Assembly (NCBI GenBank): GCA_022828595.1
Contig: JAKGHH010000004.1
Coordinates: 78,272,270-78,336,269 of the forward strand
From: Nelumbo lutea
Lineage: Eukaryota > Streptophyta > Magnoliopsida > Proteales > Nelumbonaceae
Reading direction: 5' to 3'
Length of the DNA: 64,000 nt
The notes below the pieces were generated by a model. It did not search any database and was not told where the DNA came from. It saw only the letters and a list, made by a program, of their open reading frames with translations. Positions 23,441-35,731 of this stretch are shown here, piece by piece. A program made the translations under genes and the position numbers. How positions within the stretch are numbered: position 1 is the stretch's first letter; each line of letters opens with the position of its first letter.

Positions 23441-24660
23441 TGGATTATTGATAGTGGTGCTTCAGACCACATGGCATCAAATGAAGTCCAATTTGATACC
23501 TCTGTTACTCACACCCACAAGCATCTGTCTTCCAGATGAATCACTGACCTGCACAAATTTGTGTGGATCCATCACCATTGGGTCACACATCCTTCAAGAT
23601 GTTATGCATGTTCCCACATTTCATTGCAATCTTTTGTCTGAAAGCAAGATTATACAACAACTAAATTGCATTGCCATTTTCTTCCCACATTATTGCATCC
23701 TTCAGGACCCACTCTCCAAGACTGATTGGGATGGGTGAGCTCCGCAATGGGTTGTACCATTTCAGATTCCACCACTTCACCACCATTGGTCATTTGATTA
23801 GTGTTCATCAGTCCACCACCGTCAGTTCTTCAATTTGGCATATGCGTTTGGGGCACGCATCTCGATCTCGTTTAGCTTTCATTCATGGGATCTCCATTTC
23901 TGATTTGAAGCTATGTTGTGATGCACGCCATCGGGCCAAACAAGCTCGTTTGCCATTTCCGATCAGCCACACTTGCAGTAAAGAACATTTTTTGTTTGGT
24001 ACATTGTGATATATGGGGAGGCTACAAAACCCCCTCATTGTGATGCTAGATATTTTCTTACCTTGGTAGATGATAACACAAGATGTACTTAGGTATACCA
24101 ATTAAAGCACAAGTCAGTGGTTGGTTGGTACTTCATTTCTTTTTGTACAATGGTCACTAAACAGTTGAATACTTCTGTTAAAACAAATTTGTGGTGATAA
24201 TGGCTCTGAATTCTTGTCTAGGCCGGTTCAACATTATCTTACTTCACAAGGGATACTGCATCAAACCTCATGTGTGGACACACCCCAACAAAATGGGGTG
24301 GCAGAAAGAAAACACCGCCATCTATTGGAGGTGGCATTGGCATTGATGTTTCAAGCTTCTCTTCCCATTGCCTTTTGGGGAGAATGTCTACTCACTGCAG
24401 CCTATATCATAAACTTACTACCCACCCTATTACTATCCAATGTCTCTCTCCATATGAAGTCTTGTTTTACAAATCCCCATCCTACCATCACCTATGGGTT
24501 TTTGGCTGCCTTTGTTATGCCCAATTACGACCACGTCGTCATGACAAATTTATCCCTCAAGCCCATCCTTGTGTCTTTGTGAGTTACCCACATGGTCAAC
24601 ATGGCTATAGAGTTTACAACCTAGAAATTCATAAAATCTTCACAAGAGACATCATTTTTT
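23436..24660 (+). pseudogene. copia protease and integrase remnant
   Basis: The protease active-site motif WIIDSGASDHM is at about 23441. Integrase follows, with the GAG-pre-integrase segment IWHMRLGHASRSRL, the core motif TPQQNGVAERKHRHLLEVAL (about 24282) and FWGECLLTAAYIINLLP. Frame changes occur near 23540, 23750, 24010 and 24560, so no continuous polyprotein remains. Confidence 0.88.
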
Positions 24661-24927
24661 TATGACGATTTTGATTACCCTAGCCCACCTACCACCATCG
24701 ACACTACTCAACACCAAACCCACACAGGCCAATCTCCTATGATCGAACCCACTCAAGCCATCAATCCTACACCACCAACACCACTTCCACATAACCACGT
24801 TGACACACTTGAACCCACTACCAATCACCCTGCCCACACCGCAATACCACTGTCCCTATACATCTCCATGACTACATTTATGAACTTCCTCCTTCACTAA
24901 CCCCATCCCATCTCGCTTCCCTTCAAA

Positions 24928-26335
24928 ATGAACCCAAGACCTACACCCAAGCAGCCAAAGACCCACAATGGTGTCAAGCAATGGCCGATGAAATTGCAGT
25001 CCTATAACAAAAACAACACTTGGTCCATTGTACCACTACCTCCTGGCAAGAAACCCATTGGGTCAAAGTGGGTCTACTGCATAAAAAACAAGGCTGATGG
25101 TACTATAGAGTGCCTCAAAGCGCGGCTTGTTGCAAAATGTTACACTCAAATTGAAGTCCTTGATTATCATGACACCTTTGCTCTAGTGGCTAAAATCGCC
25201 ACTATTTGATGTTTACTCGCAATTGCAACCATCAAAGGTTGGGATCTCCATCAGCTAGACATGAACCATGCTCTCCATGAAGAAGCCTACATTACCATTC
25301 CACAAGGCTTTGGGCATACTTTTCCCAACCATGTTTGTAAATTGAACAATTCTCTCTATGGTCTCGAGCAAGTCTCCCAAATGTGGTTTGAGAAATTCAC
25401 ATTGTCACTGTCATCCTTGGGTTACAAGCAATCGCCATCTGATCATTCTTTCTTCACACTTAAGTCTAGATGCTCCTTTGTTGTTGTTTTGGTATATGTT
25501 GATGATGTCATCATTATAGGGAATGACACCGCTCGCATTTTGGGATCAAAGATTTGGGCCCACTTAATTTTTTTCTTAGACTAGAGGTATCTCTAGATCA
25601 AGTGTTGGCATCTTTCTCAGTCAACAGAAGTATGCTCTTGATACAAACATGATAGATTGCAAGTCTTGTTCTACACCCATGGAACCTCAAAGGCATTTCA
25701 CCAACACCTCCAGTCCAACATATTCAGGTCCAACCCAGTATCATCGTTTGATAGGTTGCCTTATCTACTTAACAGCAACAAGACCAGACATATGTTTGTT
25801 GTCAACTATTTAAGTCAATTCATGCAAGACCCCAAACAAGAACATTTTGATGCAACTTTGCGAGTGGTACACTACATCATAGGCACTATGACTTTGTGGC
25901 ATTTTCTTAACCTCCAATCCTCTCCAATTCCATAGGCCAATTGCCCCCTAACTCGTCACTCCACCACAGACTATTTGACTTGGAAATTCTCCTCTATCAT
26001 GGAAATCCAAGAAACAACAGTCTCTCGCTCCTCTGCTGAAGTAGTATAGAGACATGGCCATTACTTCTTCAGAGTTAGTGTGGTTAAAGAGGACTCTTAC
26101 TGAACTACAAGTCAATCTCCGGCAAAACCGTATTACACATTGTTGCCAACCCCGTCTTCCATGAGTGCACCAAACACATTAAAATTGATTCACTTTATCT
26201 GTGATCTCGTCCAACGGGGCGAATTGACAACCACTCGTATTTCTAGCACCTCACAACCAATAGATCTCTTCACCAAAGCTGTCTCCAGTCTCATTTGTCC
26301 AAGTTGGGCATCCAAGTTGCTCCAACTTGAGAGGG
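24928..26335 (+). pseudogene. copia reverse transcriptase and RNase H remnant
   Basis: RT begins [20 protein letters not shown] and continues [23 protein letters not shown] and LNNSLYGLEQVSQMWFEKF, with catalytic VYVDDVIIIGND at about 25494. In-frame stops or shifts occur at 25207 and 25582. The RNase H part (25650-26330) keeps only weak traces such as FVVNYLSQFMQDPKQEHFDA. Confidence 0.88.
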
Positions 26336-26338
26336 GGG

Positions 26339-26420
26339 CGTTAGAATATTACTGTTGGTTATAACCAATCAACAGCTGTAATCTACCACGTGGCCACGTG
26401 GGCAAAGTCGGTGACTCATC

Positions 26421-26479
<59 letters not shown>

Positions 26480-26539
26480 AACTATCAACTCAAATGAGAA
26501 ATTCTTGCTCTGTTTTTCTGTCTCGATACCATTCTTACA
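26339..26539 (+). repeat. 3' LTR of copia with expanded microsatellite
   Basis: 201 bp against 165 bp for the 5' LTR. Almost all the extra length is a (CT)n(TA)n run at about 26421-26480, where the 5' copy has only CTCTCTCTATATGTATCTCTG. The first base is C instead of T (CGTTAGAATATT), and the end is CATTCTTACA. Confidence 0.92.
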
Positions 26540-26544
26540 AACTG

Positions 26545-27065
26545 TTCCATCGTCAGATGTGGCGAACTACTTCACGACATAGGTTAAAGCATCATCTGAG
26601 GTAATTCATGGTCTTAGGACTTGGTTCCATTATATTTAAAGGGAATTGAAAGAACCACTTGCCGCAACCATTTCAAGCGATAGAAGTAGATAATAACTGT
26701 TTACTGTTTATACATTAAAAGTAAGAAAATAAATGATCTTGAGGACCATGCTAGCTGTGACCAGAAAATCAGGATAATCTGTTAAAAGAAACATAAAAAT
26801 TGGCAAGCACTTTGTTTACGCTATAGTCTATATTATGATCTTAAAAACACAAGAAAAGTAGGCAACCAAGAAAAAACGCTTCTTTCTTCACCACTAATCT
26901 GGTCCTCTGAAGCAATCCTTTTGAACGAACTCCAACAATGCAGTAGAGAATATATAAAAGATTCATCTACCATTACTCCACCTGGAGATTTGTATGCAAG
27001 GAATAAAATCTCCTTAAAAAGTGGCAACTCTACTCCTTTCCATTGTTTGATCCTTAAAAGTCTTA
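26545..27065. other. LSM4 downstream flank
   Basis: Between the copia target duplication and the LSM4 stop codon. It probably includes the LSM4 3' UTR on the - strand. No other gene was seen; the short open frames at 26833-27118 have no family resemblance. Confidence 0.35.
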
Positions 27066-30000
27066 TTAGCCACGGCCACGTCCCCCACCTGTTACAGTAT
27101 AAGGATCTATTTGATTAGGAAGAAGATTCCCTTACAGGGTTATAACTAAAAAAAACCTTATAACTGACAGGCTTGCAGCTGTCAAAGACAATTCCTAAGA
27201 GAGGATTGCCTTTCTAAACTGCGTCGGTCACATTCAGGGCACAGTCCCCTCACAAAAGTGGGTTTTCTTTAGGCAAATGTGTCATCTGTCATATAGACGA
27301 CAGAGTGCACAATTCTTGGATCACATATTTTGTTGTATAAATCAGAACAAGAATATTATACCTCTATTTGCACCACTCCTGCCACCAGATCCGCCTCTAC
27401 CCCGTCCACCTGCACCTTTACTGCTTCCATCATCTTGGCCACGCCCAATGCCTTTTGCTGGCCTCCCAGCACCATCCTCTCTCCCTCTTCCCCTCCCACG
27501 TCCTACTCCAGGAGGCTTCCTATCTGGACAATCAATTGACAAATGGATGCAACCAAAGTAAGATTCCTACAATGGTACAAAGAGGGGCATTCATCACAAA
27601 AAAGGGAAAAAACAGAAGAAAACCGAAGATTGGGAACAATGCTTAGTAGGTGGCAGGAAATGGGAAGGGCATCCTTTGTCGTGGATAGCAGATGTGCAGT
27701 TGAAACTGATAAAGGATAAACATCAAATAACTCTGGATCATTCCTTATAAACTGCAAGTCTTGTGCAAACGTACAGGATCTGCTGTGAATGAAAGTGTGC
27801 GAACATGGCTACATGACCAATCGTGAGTGAACACGCCAGTGTCCCGTATACATAGGACCCACATTAAGCATGGACCCCATTTGTATGGAATACTGCTGTA
27901 TCCACTCGTGAATTGTGATTGGTTAGTGTTCACACTAGATCTGGACTTGTGTGCAAACACCCCCTGCCAGGAGAATGGATTATGATCCATACACAGCTAC
28001 ACTAAAACATCAGTCAGAAACAAATCAGCCCCCTTGACTAAAAAGAACCACAACAAAACAAGGCAAATATACCTGCACGGCTCTTGGTTTCTTCCTGAAC
28101 TTTATCAATTACCTGAAAAACATATCCATTACAATAATTAATTAAACAAAAAACCAGGGAAAAAATTGAGTGAGATGGTTCACAGTTCACTACATTATAA
28201 TGATTACAACAATAACAGCAACAGCAACAACAACAAACTAATAAAAAATATAAATTTTACTAGTCAGTATTTTGTAATATGAAAATGAAAATCATACCAT
28301 GCAAAAAGACAGCTGATGCAAATTTTCTTATATTGTTGAAGAAAACAATATCCATAACACCTATTATATTTGCACATGAATAAAAGCATACACTAATTGT
28401 ATTAACTGCCAAAGGCCACTAGCTCCATCATATTACTTGTGAACTATTCTCAGGCCTAAAGTGTTAGTCATAACATACTTTTTTTTTTTTGATAATTAGT
28501 CGTAACATACTTATTGATCACATAAACTGAAGGGTTAAAGTAAAGAAGGAAGACTAGCAAGGCAAGTGCCCTGGAAACAAAAACAAGTTCAACAATGGCT
28601 AGACTTGGTGCAAGATTTGGTTCAATTGCTTGAACCCCTAGCAGACTAGAAAAAACAAGATTAAATACCATAAGAGGATATCAGATATCTTGCAACTCTG
28701 CATCATCATTGTCCTTTTTGATGCAAGCAACATCATTGTCTGTGTTAACTGCACACAATTGAACAAAGCCTTTATCCCAATTCAATGTGGCCAGCTACAC
28801 AAATCCTTGCTTTGCCATTTCACTCTAGCTACACCATATCCTCCCTCTGGCAAAGTTTGAACCTTTCAAAATCATTTCTCTACCTCTACTCATGTCTTTC
28901 TTTTTTTGATAGGTAAGATGGAAGTTTTTATTTCAGAACCATATTACACAAGAATCTGGATAGGAGGAAGAAGATACAAGGCCAATGCCAATCAATTCTT
29001 AATTAAAAACTATTACAATTCTGATCCCAACCTTGGTTTTATTCATACGAAGCTTTCCCTAGTCACCCCTATTTTTGGTAGAGTGTCAGCCAATACATTT
29101 GTCAACCCATATCCATTTTGGCCTCCCTTGCCTCTTCTAGCACCATCAACTTGCATTAGATTGCTTCTTGGTGGTACATAGTAAGTGTCTAAAGCACATG
29201 TTATGGGCCCGGGAATAGGATCTCGTCACGGGTCGGTCCACGGGGAAAACCTCCTGTTTTCCCTTGTTCATCCCTTTTCTTGAAGAACCTGTCTTGCCGC
29301 CCTAAAGGTGATTTGTTCAAGAGATCACCCTAACTCTCCTTTACTCTTCTCTTTGACTGAAATTCTGGATGCCTTTATTCAATAATAATGGCTCCTTAAA
29401 TAGGAGATTACAAGAGTCCTACTCTTAGGGAGACTCCTTGCTGAATAGGGAGACCTCCAACTCTATCTTGATAAGATAAGACTAATAAGATAAGACAAGT
29501 CTCTCTTAATCCTAATCTAATAAGATAAGATAATCTCTCTTAATCCTAATCTAATAAGATAAGACAATCTCTCTTAATCCTAATATAATAAGATAAGTCT
29601 CTCTTAATCCTAATCTAATAAGATAAGATAATCTAATCTACTAACTTAATAAGATAAGAATAACAAGATAATCTAATCTAATCTGCTGAATGGATAAGCC
29701 TGTTGCTGCTGAATTGGATAGGATGAGAACACCGGATCATTGCTGCTGCTGCTCCCAATACGCGTCCACATCAGCACATGCCCAAACCTTCTTAATCTAC
29801 CTTCAACCCATTTTATACCTTCAGGGTTACCAAGGTTACTATTTATGCATTTAATTCTAATCCTATTCTTTCTATCATTGCCACTAATCTATAACATCCT
29901 CATCACTGCTATGCTCATCTTATAAACATGCCAAAACTATTTCAAAAAATGGTCACAAGTGAATAAAGTATACATACCATAAAGGAAATAAATAATAACA

Positions 30001-33000
30001 TCCAGAAATAATTATACTTCCTAAATGAAACTAAATTAAACCTTCTTACATAGCAACAACATTACATCTGAATAGTATTTTTTTATCTTTTGGAAGTTTG
30101 CACATCCTCTTGAGTACTTCCTTTGTTTTGAATGAAATCACTCTTCCTCCAAAAAAAAATCCAGAATAAGAAGAATTAGGTTTTCCCTTTTCAGAATAAA
30201 CAAGACTAGACCCTGCTTATACACAAACTATACAAATGCCACCTGGGTTGTCAGCCTGAATTGCCTAATATAGATTCACACAATTCTCCATTTCACCCTC
30301 TTTCATGTAGTGAGTTTCAACAAAATAACCTTTTGTCATATCTTTAACTGGAAAAATAACAATAAACTTAAGGGCTACTCCTCCTTCAAGTTCAAAGTGA
30401 ATAAATGAAATACAAGACTGAGTATGGACCTGAGCTGAACAAATTACAATATGTGGTTAACCCAGAAGCATCCTTTTACCATGTCAGCCCCCATAGACAT
30501 AATAGCAAACTTTCCTGCTAAACAAGAGAGTAAACCCATACAGATCAAAGTATCCTTTTACCATCTTCAACCATTACCAATATTGAGGTAAAGGTAATTT
30601 ATGTGTCATATGTGGGCTCAGAATTGTCCTTTGGAACATGAGACAAAATATTTTAGTAAAGGGACAGAGAGAAAACAAAATGTTTCATGCAGAAAAATCA
30701 GCCACTGAAAAAAAAATCTAAATTTCAAGGCTCCTATGTAAGGCTTTTCATGCCAAGTCCACCTTGTGCATTCGTGCATATCAAGGTCAAGAAGGTCCAC
30801 TAAAGAGCTAAATTTGGGCCTCTAATACAAGAGAATGCCATGAGAAGTTTGGATGAATCATAACCTATTATTGGACAAATAAGATGCTACCTTGACTAAA
30901 ATACTACGCTTCTTGCATTCAAAATACTCCAAGAAACCACATATTCCAATGAAGGTTAATTATAAGAATTTACTGGACACCCAAAATTTTTGTAGAAAAA
31001 GAGACCTTTTTTCAACTTCTATCCTTCACTTACAAATCTAAACAAGAATAAAAAATTACAGTAATCAAGATCTAGGATGTGATAGCTCTATACAATAAGA
31101 TCTTCAGATTCGTAATCAATCATAATGGTAGCCTTAAAATTCAGATATGGACCTTTGACCACTGATCACAGAAAAGGCTTGAAGACACATGATGGTTGCA
31201 CTCATCCAAATATCTTGTTAGCCTGGGGGATGTAATTTAGCTGATAGATATTTGATAGAGCCCAACCATCAAGGATGGAAATATACAAGGATGATAGCAC
31301 ACATAAGAAGTGATCTGTTGCAAGTTGAAGGGGCCAGAAGGGCTAGGGTTAGACCAAAAAAGACTTGGGTCAAAGCAGTAAGAAATGATTTAAGCGCCCA
31401 TAATTTAACATGGATATGGCATTAAACAGAACAGAATGGTAACACAGGATTCGTGTAGCCGACCCCATATAGTTCGGACAAGGCTTTGATGATGATGATG
31501 ATGGCATTTTATGTCATACTATATTCCAAAAAGTGTATCCCTACTTAGTAGAATTTTAAAACCTTAGCAGAAGACAACTTCGAGATCCAATTTATGAAAA
31601 ACAGATTAATTCAGCCACTACAGCAGAAAACCAGCAAGCTTCATCTAATATATCTGAAGCCAAGACAGAGTCAACTTGTTCTGTTGTTCAAACCACCTCC
31701 AATGCAAAATCCTTTATAATTAAACAGTTTAAGCCTTCTAACATGGAACACACACATAACTTGACAAAATGAAGCATTTATCATAGAAAAAAAAAACTAA
31801 AAATTGTAAAACCAGAGGGGGATTAAAATAACCAGTGATTTAGCAAAGAGTGACTAATCAGTAGCCAAGAGAAGGGAACTCTAATCAGGAAAAAACCAAT
31901 CTCAATGTTATCAACAGAGAGATGCACAGTTCTACAAAAGGCTTCTCATGTAAAGTTACCAACAGAGAGATGCACAGTTAGCAGGATGCCTCTACCAAAG
32001 TAACTAGAATAAGCTAACAGACTGTGCCACAAGGAGGATGTAACATGCCAGTGTCTTGGTTTGACTAAAGCATGCCATTCCAGAACTGGGGAAAGAGAGA
32101 TTAATACGAAAAAGAAAAGATGGGATGAAGTTCATTAAGGCAGGTAGCCTGTGCTATGCACCATGTGAAGGAGAGGAAATGAGCATTCCTAACCCATCAA
32201 AACAGGTGATAATTGTGTGTAGCAGAAGTCAAGGAAAGGAAGGTAGACTTAAGCTACCTTACAAGCCAACAAAGGGGTAACAAAAACTAACAGAATCAGT
32301 AACTCAACACCATAAATGCCAAGAACCTCTGGGTGGAATCTCTCCCCCTTCTTTTGTTGTCTTTTATAAAATTATTTTTCTTTCAAAAAATTCCTATTAT
32401 ACCAAAGTTCCTACCACATAATGTAAGGATCTACTGACCAAAAGAACAATGTCTTCATCCTGAAAGCTAAAGACTGTCATTTCAATTTGCCCCTAAGCAT
32501 GCTTGATGATAGTTCTCTAGGTGCCCCAAAACAGAAGAGGAAGAAAGCCCTGAGATCAAAATGGGAACTCCCATAATAAATCATCCCTCGGTCCCCACTG
32601 CATTTGCTTATCAAGGAACCTAGTGGAATGAGGGACTCACTCTAAAATCTAAATGTTAATGATATTGCCTCTCCGGTTTGATAGCATAACCCCTAAAAGA
32701 AACCTCCATAACAAGTACAATAACAAGATGAACTACTTGTACTTAAAATCTTGAGGGTCCTGTAATCATGATCCAATATTTAAATAAGTAGGCATCCAAA
32801 GAATCCGAAAGAAAAAGGATAGAAAGGAAATAGGAGGTAAAACAATGCCGACATGTATAAATATTAAACATACCTCATCTGGAACTCGAAGATACTTAAT
32901 TGTATTCCCACGGATATAGCATTCCGGCATTCGCCAAAACCTGTCTCCGTCCTATAAGTTAGACCAGATCTACGAATCAGAGAAGACAGAACTATTAATC

Positions 33001-33502
33001 AAACGGCAACTCAGATTCAAGTTAAGCAAAAAAGAGCATACTTTCGAAGTACAGATAACTTCACGTAGATGAATGTTCATCCAAGTGTCGCAATTCACCA
33101 AATGCCCGTTGTAAGTTTCTCCATTCTTCAGCTCCACCAGCTATCCCAACAAATAACAACCGTAGCATAAGGAATTGAAAGCGCTCAAATATAGAGCAGG
33201 AAAAAAAAAAAAAAAAAAAGAGATGAAAGTCACCTCTTAAAAAAACAACAACAAAAATGCAGTTTTGAACAGATACGACGCATTCTAATGGTCAATGGAA
33301 CCCTCAAAACCCAAAACCCTAACCCTAAAATCATTTCAACAGAAACAAGGCTCTTACCATAGGATGACCCTGTGCTGTCTTCAGTAATGAAAGAGGGAGC
33401 TGCAATGATACCACCGAGTGAGTAAAAATACCAACAGGAATGCCCTACATACCTAAAAGCGGCAATCCTAACACAAAACCAGGTCAAGCAGTAGCATACC
33501 AT
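27066..33502 (-). CDS. LSM4: LSM4, U6 snRNA-associated Sm-like protein (7 coding exons)
   Basis: Coding exons on the - strand are 33502-33500 (ATG only), 33399-33358, 33140-33042, 32951-32874, 28112-28073, 27523-27362 and 27088-27066. All introns are GT-AG and the joined frame gives 148 residues. Residues 2-76 form the Sm fold: [14 protein letters not shown], the Sm1 region [18 protein letters not shown], and the Sm2 motif [11 protein letters not shown]. Residues 88-148 are the RGG-rich tail ([13 protein letters not shown]...GGGRGRG). LSM4 is part of the LSM2-8 ring that binds the U6 3' end in splicing and the LSM1-7 ring in mRNA decapping. If exon 6 were not spliced, the frame would run into GIIFLF and stop at 27342. 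The last 23-nt exon restores the family's GRGRG ending, which supports it. Confidence 0.95.
27766..27985. repeat. Small inverted-repeat element in LSM4 intron 6-5 region
   Basis: The segment containing ACACGCCAGTGTCCCGTATAC (27830s) recurs in the opposite orientation at about 50540-50590 (GTATACGGAACACTGGCGTG). It also has internal inverted similarity (GACCAATCGTGAGTGAACAC against GTTAGTGTTCACACTAG with GTGATTGGTTAG). It is probably a MITE of unknown superfamily lying between LSM4 exons 6 and 5. Confidence 0.45.
28898..29190 (-). mobile_element. LINE 3'-end fragment in LSM4 intron
   Basis: Read on the - strand, the block ends AAAAACTTCCATCTTACCTATC followed by an A run (the T run at 28901-28907), a typical plant LINE tail. 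The sequence ahead of it has no intact frame. A similar A/T-tract with GATAATTAGT is at 28480-28500. The assignment rests mostly on the tail. Confidence 0.4.
29199..29773 (-). mobile_element. Solo LTR in LSM4 intron 4
   Basis: A 575-bp block starts TGTTATGGGCCCGGGAATAG and ends GCGTCCACATCA, with TG...CA termini. It is flanked by the 5-bp target duplication GCACA (29194-29198 and 29774-29778) with no internal domain, so it is the product of LTR-LTR recombination. On the - strand a TATA-like CTATTTAAGGAGCC (about 29405-29392) is followed by AATAAAGG (about 29379), which suggests - strand orientation. The U3 part contains a tandem array of AATCTAATAAGATAAGA-type units. Confidence 0.82.
29460..29680. 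repeat. Tandem repeats inside the solo LTR
   Basis: Four to five copies of a 30-45 bp unit with TCTCTCTTAATCCTAATCTA and AATAAGATAAGA. The repeats lie in the presumed U3 promoter part of the LTR. The GATAAGA core resembles GATA-factor sites; function is inferred only. Confidence 0.75.
31270..31504 (+). mobile_element. RTE-type LINE 3' end in LSM4 intron 4
   Basis: The frame reads [20 protein letters not shown] followed by [13 protein letters not shown], the conserved C-terminus of plant RTE-type LINE ORF2. After it comes the characteristic 3' sequence GTGTAGCCGACCCCATATAG, then GGACAAGGCTT and a (GAT)n tail at about 31487-31503. RTE tails are short simple repeats, which fits. It is antisense to LSM4. 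Internal stops show it is dead. Confidence 0.75.
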
Positions 33503-33960
33503 CTTCACAGACTCGAAACCAAGACCAAGCTCCTATAACGCACACCTGCAACTAAATCGTCGTCGGAAAAGCAAACAAAAGTCAAATAGCTTCCAAGCCT
33601 GCTGAACCTTCAAAAATCAACCGCTTTAGCCCAATAGCTCTAATTTAAACCCTAAATTTCGATAAACCCCGGCTTCCCAAGAAGCTCCAAGAAGCGAGAA
33701 AGAAAACCAAACATGGAATTACAGATTGCAGAATAAGTAAAAAGAGAGAAAAAAACATGAAATTATAAAGCCAAAAACCGTAAATCGAGCAAGAAAAACA
33801 AGTAAAATACATATATTCTTTTTGAAAATGTAAATAAATAGTACACCTGTTTCGAGAAGCGAGCTCTTTGTAATGGGATCGAGCGGGATTTCTTGCCAGA
33901 AGTGTTTTGAGCGTTTTTCCTTTGAAGTCGAATGCTCTCTGCTTTATTAGGGAGCTGCTA
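33503..33960 (-). promoter_or_regulatory. LSM4 leader region with probable 5'-UTR intron
   Basis: On the - strand, GCTTCTCGAAACAG|GTGTAC (about 33847) is a plausible donor and GATTTAGTTGCAG|GTGTGC (about 33546) a plausible acceptor ahead of the exon carrying the ATG. This suggests a 5'-UTR intron of about 300 bp. Leader introns are common in plant housekeeping genes. The transcription start is not determinable here. Confidence 0.4.
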
Positions 33961-35221
33961 ATCGAATCTCACCGTATTAGAAAAAATATTAATATTTAAT
34001 ATTTAATATCATTAATTAAGTATTATGCAATCCAAATTCCAACACTATCAGTATATTCCTTTGCCTTTGCCTAAAAAAAAGAAAGGAAAAATGGAAATTT
34101 CTATTGATCTCAAATCTCAATAATTGGACCGAAGTGGGTAGACGATGAGTAAGGTCTAGCAACCCGTCCGAGTTATCGGACTAACTCGGACACGGAATCG
34201 CCGATGGCACTATGACAGCCGACTGTCGTAACAGTGTAACTGTAACTCTTGATATGCATGAGTGACATGACCATCTCAAGTCTCACCTCTGCTGTCTCTA
34301 ATAAACGGTTTAAAAATCTTCCACGTGACAATATATGATTTGAGGCCTAGGAGTGTTTCAAATTGTGGTTTTTTTTTTTCAAACCAAACCGGTCTTTTGG
34401 TTTTTTAGAATCTCGAACCAAAATTGAACTGAAATTAAATAAATAATATACAAATTATATATATATATATATATAAAATATATTTTCTAGTCGGTTTGAT
34501 TGATCAATTTTTTTTTTAATTTGATTTTATTTTTCAGATATCTACCATTTTAGTTACCCTGATATCCTCCCATGAGGAGTTAGGATCACGGACCTCATTC
34601 TCATGGTGAGATGTGCGGTGTTAGAGTTGGTAGAAGATTGGAACTTGGAATGTGTTTTATTGGTAGAAAAGATCACAATTCTCCCATAGAGTGCACCTAA
34701 AAATTAGCATCAACAATCCATAGAATGCACCTCACAGCCCATCCCAACCAGGCTTTCATGTATTGGAATATCTCCCAATGACAAATAGGAGATATTCCCA
34801 ATGAATGTTGAGCTGTGAATGTGGGGTGAAGTATACTTACAGGTTATTTTTTTATAGATCAAATATATTAATGCAAATATAAACAGTCATCCACATCCAG
34901 TCAAGTCCAGATCTGTTGACTATAATACACTGCTGACCACATTCACTTTGTCACACATTTCCCAATGTGTGGGTAGATGAACATGACCAGTAATGTGTTG
35001 TGGTCAGCAAATTCAGACTCCATCCAACACGGTTTTCAAGTGTTTGGATCTCCTATCCATATATCACTATAGCCGCACATTGAGAACATCTCCATATTTA
35101 TATGTTATTATTCATGGGGATATGTTATCAATGTACAATTATAGTGTCCAATGGGTGGGTGTGGGTAGGAGATCTAGATTGGTTCGGTAAAACCATCTTT
35201 TTATCATATTTTTGTTGTTTA
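33961..35221. other. Intergenic DNA upstream of LSM4
   Basis: AT-rich promoter-side DNA for LSM4 (33961-34060), then worn repeat-like sequence. At 34340-34545 AGGAGTGTTTCAAATTG, an AAACCAAACCGG motif and an AT core resemble the small hAT elements, but the right end and target duplication are lost. No gene was seen. Confidence 0.35.
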
Positions 35222-35731
35222 GGGAAAATTCCACTTTAGTACCCTAAAGGCTTGTACTTTGGGGGTAGTGTCAAGTTAGTGGCTGAACTTTTAAACGTGT
35301 CACTACTGTACCTAAACTTTCAAAAAGTGTTAAGTTGGTTTCTGTTGTTAATTGACCATCAGTTATTTGTTGAAAATGCCCAAACTACCCTTCAAAAGAA
35401 GACACTGTTCATTGTCTTCTATGTTTAGATTTGAAACACATTATTTTCTAGTAATTTCTTTGCTTTCAATTATTGTTTCCCTCTATCATATTTCATGGTT
35501 TTTCTCTCTTTTTCTTTGAAGATAACCAGTTAAATCTCAAGGTAGAAGACAATAAATAGTGTCTTCTTTTGAAGGGTAATTTTGGCATTTTCAACAAATA
35601 ATTGACGGTTGATTAACATGGACCAATTTGACACTTTTTGAAAGTTTAGATACTGCAGTGACATGTTTGAAAGTTTTGTTACTAACTTGACACTACCTTC
35701 AAAGTTCAAGATACTAAAGTGGAATTTTCCT
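35222..35731. mobile_element. Long-TIR MITE, Mutator-like
   Basis: The left end GGGAAAATTCCACTTTAGTA and the reverse complement of the right end GGAAAATTCCACTTTAGTAT extend into long inverted arms, with AGTGTCAAGTTAGT on both sides. The element is a near-continuous inverted repeat of about 510 bp around a T-rich centre. No clear target duplication could be read. Confidence 0.6.

Larger units (their letters stand above)
22059..26539 (+). mobile_element. Full-length but decayed Ty1/copia retrotransposon
   Basis: Two LTRs (22059-22223 and 26339-26539) bound a 4.1-kb interior in the order gag, protease, integrase, reverse transcriptase, RNase H, which is the copia order. The flanks carry the 5-bp target duplication AACTG (22054-22058 and 26540-26544). 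A primer-binding site TGGTATCAGAGC complementary to initiator tRNA-Met follows the 5' LTR directly. A purine tract GAGAGGGGGG precedes the 3' LTR. Stops and frameshifts break all coding parts. It sits between the WD-repeat gene and LSM4. Confidence 0.95.

Noticed and set aside
27277..27646. Proline-rich proteins on the + strand
   Set aside because: They are antisense shadows of the LSM4 RGG-rich exon.
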